From positions 1-8,123 of the forward strand of contig CAMBGW010000042.1 in assembly GCA_945866245.1 (NCBI GenBank): DNA of 8,123 bases, in the 5' to 3' direction. Below the pieces are notes generated by a model that saw nothing but the letters and a program-made list of their open reading frames with translations, had not been told where the DNA came from and made no database searches. The number at the start of each line of letters is the position of its first letter. Position 1 is the stretch's first letter. The stretch comes from Verrucomicrobia subdivision 6 bacterium. GTDB taxonomy: Bacteria > Verrucomicrobiota > Verrucomicrobiia > Methylacidiphilales > Verrucolacustridaceae. This document shows positions 6,124-8,123 of the stretch, in pieces. Made by a program: the position numbers and the translations under genes.

Positions 6124-7407
6124 TTAGGAAACAACTTTTCCCAAAGCCCGGTGCCCAATATCTCGCCGAAAATGTTGCCCCGAAAACCGAATCTGACCCA
6201 CCGCCGCATAGGCTTGCTCCCTCGCCGTCGCAAGATCTGCTCCCCAACCGGTTGCCGCCAAAACCCTCCCCCCCGAAACCTCTACCCCGCCCTTTCCCTC
6301 CTTTGTTCCCGCATGAAAAATCGCCGTATCCTTCATCTCCCCACCCAATTCGATTCGTTGCCCAAAAGTCGGTTCCGCCGGGTACCCCGGAGCCGCCAAA
6401 ACCACCGTCATGGCCGCCCCCTTGCCCATTTGTATCGAAAGCTTTGATAAATCCCCATCCGCCGCCGCCACCAAAAGATCCCACAACGGAGAGTCCAAAA
6501 GCGGCAAGAGAACCTCCGTCTCAGGGTCCCCAAAACGACAATTATACTCCAGAACCTTTGGCCCTTCCTTCGTCAACATCAACCCCGCATACAGCACTCC
6601 CCGATAATCGATTCCCTTCGCCCGTAAACCCTCAAGTGTCGGCCGCAAAATCGTCTCCTCCACCTCCTGCAAAAGTTTCGCAGTCGCTCGAGGCGCTGGT
6701 GCATACGCCCCCATCCCGCCAGTATTCAAACCCGTATCTCCCTCTCCCACCCGCTTGTGATCCTGCGCACTGGGCAAAAGTACCCACCTCGTCCCATCGG
6801 TTACCGCATGCAAGCTTAACTCCTCCCCCACCAGAAACTCCTCCACCAGAACTCTCGCCCCCGCCTCACCAAAAACTCGGCCCTCCATCATCTCCTCAAT
6901 CGCCTTTTTTGCCTCCGCATGACTCTCCGCAATCACCACTCCTTTTCCTGCCGCTAACCCATCCGCCTTCACCACCACAGGACACGAAAGACTTTCTAAA
7001 AAAATCAGCGCCCGACTCTTTTCCGTAAAAGAGCCCGCTCTCGCCGTTGGAATCTTTTGCGCCACCAGCAACTCTTTGCAAAAGGATTTGCTCCCCTCTA
7101 GCTGCGCCCCCTTCGCCCCCGGCCCAAACACCCGTACCCCCACTTGCCTCAAACGATCCGCTAAACCCGCGCAGAGCGGCGCCTCAGGCCCCACCACCAC
7201 TAACCCCGGCTTCTCACGCGCCGCCCAACCCACAATTCCCTCCAGATCCGAAGCCGCAATCGGAAGATTCGTTCCTACCCGACTCGTTCCTGCATTTCCT
7301 GGCGCAAACCACACTTTTTGCACCCTCGGATCTTGAGCAAATTTCCACCCCAGGGCGTGCTCCCTGCCTCCCCCTCCCACAATTAGAACCGTGCATGCAT
7401 CCATCAT
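6124..7407 (-). CDS. purD: Phosphoribosylamine-glycine ligase (GAR synthetase)
   Basis: PurD joins 5-phosphoribosylamine and glycine with ATP to make glycinamide ribonucleotide, the second step of de novo purine synthesis, in the cytoplasm. The 427 residues are the normal monofunctional length. The N-terminal domain opens with VLIVGGGGREHALGWK (7-22) and carries FAPGNAGT (34-41) and VVGPEAPL. The ATP-grasp domain shows GSKSFCKELL (105-114), VVVKADGLAAGKGVV (144-158), SAQDHKRVGEGDTGLNTGGM (213-232) and EYNCRFGDPETE (287-298), which carries the metal and ATP ligands. A C-terminal domain follows. Two ATGs are adjacent (7407 and 7404); a GTG at 7434 would add nine residues that do not look conserved. 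No strong SD is visible. It heads the minus-strand operon; glyA downstream supplies its glycine. Confidence 0.97.
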   Translation of the reverse strand: MMDACTVLIVGGGGREHALGWKFAQDPRVQKVWFAPGNAGTSRVGTNLPIAASDLEGIVGWAAREKPGLVVVGPEAPLCAGLADRLRQVGVRVFGPGAKGAQLEGSKSFCKELLVAQKIPTARAGSFTEKSRALIFLESLSCPVVVKADGLAAGKGVVIAESHAEAKKAIEEMMEGRVFGEAGARVLVEEFLVGEELSLHAVTDGTRWVLLPSAQDHKRVGEGDTGLNTGGMGAYAPAPRATAKLLQEVEETILRPTLEGLRAKGIDYRGVLYAGLMLTKEGPKVLEYNCRFGDPETEVLLPLLDSPLWDLLVAAADGDLSKLSIQMGKGAAMTVVLAAPGYPAEPTFGQRIELGGEMKDTAIFHAGTKEGKGGVEVSGGRVLAATGWGADLATAREQAYAAVGQIRFSGQHFRRDIGHRALGKVVS

Positions 7408-7465
7408 GAAGCTTTCTGTTTTCGCAACTTGCACGATTTACGAAAGCAAACATTTTGCCCAAGGA

Positions 7466-7487
7466 GTGGGATTTTACCAAAACCCAC
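7466..7487. repeat. Imperfect 22-bp inverted repeat, candidate operator or leader hairpin
   Basis: GTGGG (7466-7470) and TTTT (7472-7475) pair with AAAA (7479-7482) and CCCAC (7483-7487), giving nine paired positions with one unpaired A and an ACC centre. As DNA it resembles a dyad operator; as RNA it would be a hairpin ending 19 bases before the NOS start codon. It overlaps the candidate purD -10. No known regulator box is recognised, so its role is inferred from symmetry and position. Confidence 0.4.
7471..7479 (-). promoter_or_regulatory. Candidate extended -10 promoter element for purD
   Basis: Read on the minus strand this is TGGTAAAAT: an upstream TG and a hexamer matching TATAAT at five of six positions. 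No convincing -35 lies at 16-18 bases upstream, which an extended -10 can tolerate. A transcript from here would have a leader of roughly 55-60 bases before the purD ATG at 7407. The promoter consensus of this organism is unknown. Confidence 0.3.
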
Positions 7488-7506
7488 AAACAGGTATTCT
7501 CCTTCC

Positions 7507-8123
7507 ATGTCCTCCTGCCCCTTTCTCGCCCTATCGGAACGCCTGCGATTGACCGGACGAAAAAAACCTCTCCCCCTCGCCCAGTCCGCCGAGGCTTTTC
7601 TCCGCCTATTGAAATCGGAAAAAGGAGCTCCCTCTCCCTCCCAGGCTCGTTTTCAAGAGGTCACTCAAACAATCCGCAAAACCGGAACTTACTCCCTGAC
7701 CTACCCAGAACTCAGCTACGGCTGCCGTCTCGCTTGGCGTAATAGCGTTCGCTGTGTCGGCCGCTTTTTTTGGTCGAAACTCGACGTGCTCGATGCACGA
7801 CACGCCCGTACCGAGGAAGATATTTACCAAGGCTGCCTTCACCACCTCGAACACGCCACCCACCACGGCGACATCCGCTCTACCGTCACCGTATTTCCAC
7901 CCGCCGACTCTCAAGGTCGCGGCCCTCGAATCTGGAACTATCAACTCAGCCGATACGCCGGCTATCAAATCAACAAGAAACAGATCCTAGGCGACCCCGC
8001 CGAAGTTGAGTTTACCCAAAATTGCCTCCGCCTTGGCTGGAAACCCCCGAAAAAACGAACCCCTTTTGATCTTCTCCCCATCATCATCTCTCTACCCGGA
8101 AAAAAACCCCGTCTTTTTCCACC
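7507..8123 (+). CDS. nos: Bacterial nitric oxide synthase, oxygenase domain (5' part; continues past window)
   Basis: An open frame from ATG 7507 to the right edge encodes 205 residues with no stop, out of roughly 360-380 expected. NOS oxygenase makes NO and citrulline from arginine in two heme-dependent steps. The heme-binding segment is at 76-89: AWRNSVRCVGRFFW, with the axial thiolate at Cys83 and the conserved Trp77 six residues before it. Further conserved blocks are RTEEDIYQGCLHHLEHATHH (101-120), IRSTVTVFPP (123-132), RIWNYQLSRYAGYQ (141-154), LGDPAEVEFT (161-170), LGWKPP (176-181) and PFDLLPIIISL (186-196). These follow Bacillus NOS in order and spacing. The substrate-binding Glu and the pterin site lie beyond the window. 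The N-terminus is about 20 residues longer than in Bacillus NOS; no later Met is available to shorten it. The mammalian zinc Cys pair is absent. Whether a reductase domain is fused downstream cannot be seen. No clear SD precedes the ATG. Confidence 0.93.
   Translation, partial: MSSCPFLALSERLRLTGRKKPLPLAQSAEAFLRLLKSEKGAPSPSQARFQEVTQTIRKTGTYSLTYPELSYGCRLAWRNSVRCVGRFFWSKLDVLDARHARTEEDIYQGCLHHLEHATHHGDIRSTVTVFPPADSQGRGPRIWNYQLSRYAGYQINKKQILGDPAEVEFTQNCLRLGWKPPKKRTPFDLLPIIISLPGKKPRLFP

Larger units (their letters stand above)
7408..7506. promoter_or_regulatory. Divergent intergenic region between purD and the NOS gene
   Basis: These 99 bases must hold the promoters for both divergent genes. They are richer in A and T than the flanking genes. 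On the + strand, TTGCAC (7429-7434) with CATTTT (7451-7456) is a weak candidate -35/-10 pair for the NOS gene. On the minus strand an extended -10 candidate is listed separately. A 22-bp inverted repeat sits in the middle. Neither gene has a strong SD in this interval. Confidence 0.55.

Noticed and set aside
5800..6447. 215-residue + strand open frame
   Set aside because: It runs antisense through the start of the S41-like gene and the end of purD, both well supported, and shows low-complexity composition.
6083..6484. 133-residue minus-strand glycine-rich frame
   Set aside because: It is an out-of-frame shadow of purD caused by G-rich codons.
6252..7028. 258-residue + strand open frame, extremely proline-rich
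   Set aside because: It is antisense to purD, which is conserved over this whole range. The proline richness comes from the C-rich strand; it shows no domain.
7408..7434. GTG start for purD at 7434
   Set aside because: The nine added residues do not resemble the PurD N-terminus, and the tandem ATGs at 7407 and 7404 sit at the normal place before VLIVGGGGREHA.
7606..7968. 120-residue minus-strand open frame
   Set aside because: It is antisense to the NOS gene, whose + strand frame has unmistakable conserved blocks.

Overview
The window carries eight protein genes and no RNA genes, insertion sequences or CRISPR arrays that I can see. Base composition is moderately GC-rich. The gene set (a UMF1/Atg22-type transporter, a DUF971 protein, a PRX-like redoxin and an unusual PTP-RpiB-GlyA fusion) suggests a Gram-negative environmental bacterium. 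My best guess is Verrucomicrobiota or a PVC relative, but this rests on recollection of gene content, not on a marker gene.

Layout. At the left edge is the 3' end of a + strand redoxin gene (2-394). It converges, across a 43-bp gap with a small stem-loop, on a run of six minus-strand genes. In transcription order these are purD (7407-6124), a membrane-anchored S41-peptidase-like protein that has lost its catalytic residues (6070-4904), a 724-residue three-domain protein joining a low-molecular-weight phosphatase, an RpiB-like domain and serine hydroxymethyltransferase (4887-2713), a DUF971 protein (2706-2404), a UMF1-family MFS transporter (2355-1123), and a basic protein with a DUF721/DciA-like C-terminus (1154-438). 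Gaps between them run from a 32-bp overlap to 53 bp, so a single operon is likely. A 99-bp divergent intergenic region separates purD from a + strand gene that runs off the right edge (7507-8123). That gene encodes a bacterial nitric oxide synthase oxygenase domain, with the heme-binding WRNSxRCxGR motif intact.

How the genes fit together. GlyA makes glycine and 5,10-methylene-THF; PurD uses glycine in purine synthesis, and later purine steps use one-carbon folate units, so purD and glyA in one operon is metabolically coherent. The PTP-RpiB-GlyA fusion follows the order of the Firmicutes ywlE-ywlF-(ywlG)-glyA neighbourhood, as if an old gene cluster had become one polypeptide. Its RpiB part lacks the residues needed for isomerase catalysis, so it may be structural or sensory. 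NOS is transcribed away from this operon and shares its promoter region, which contains an inverted repeat overlapping a candidate purD -10 element.

The most interesting items are the triple fusion with a probable pseudo-RpiB domain, the pseudo-S41 protein, the NOS gene, and a strong excess of C over G on the + strand that holds for genes in both orientations, which points to replication strand bias.
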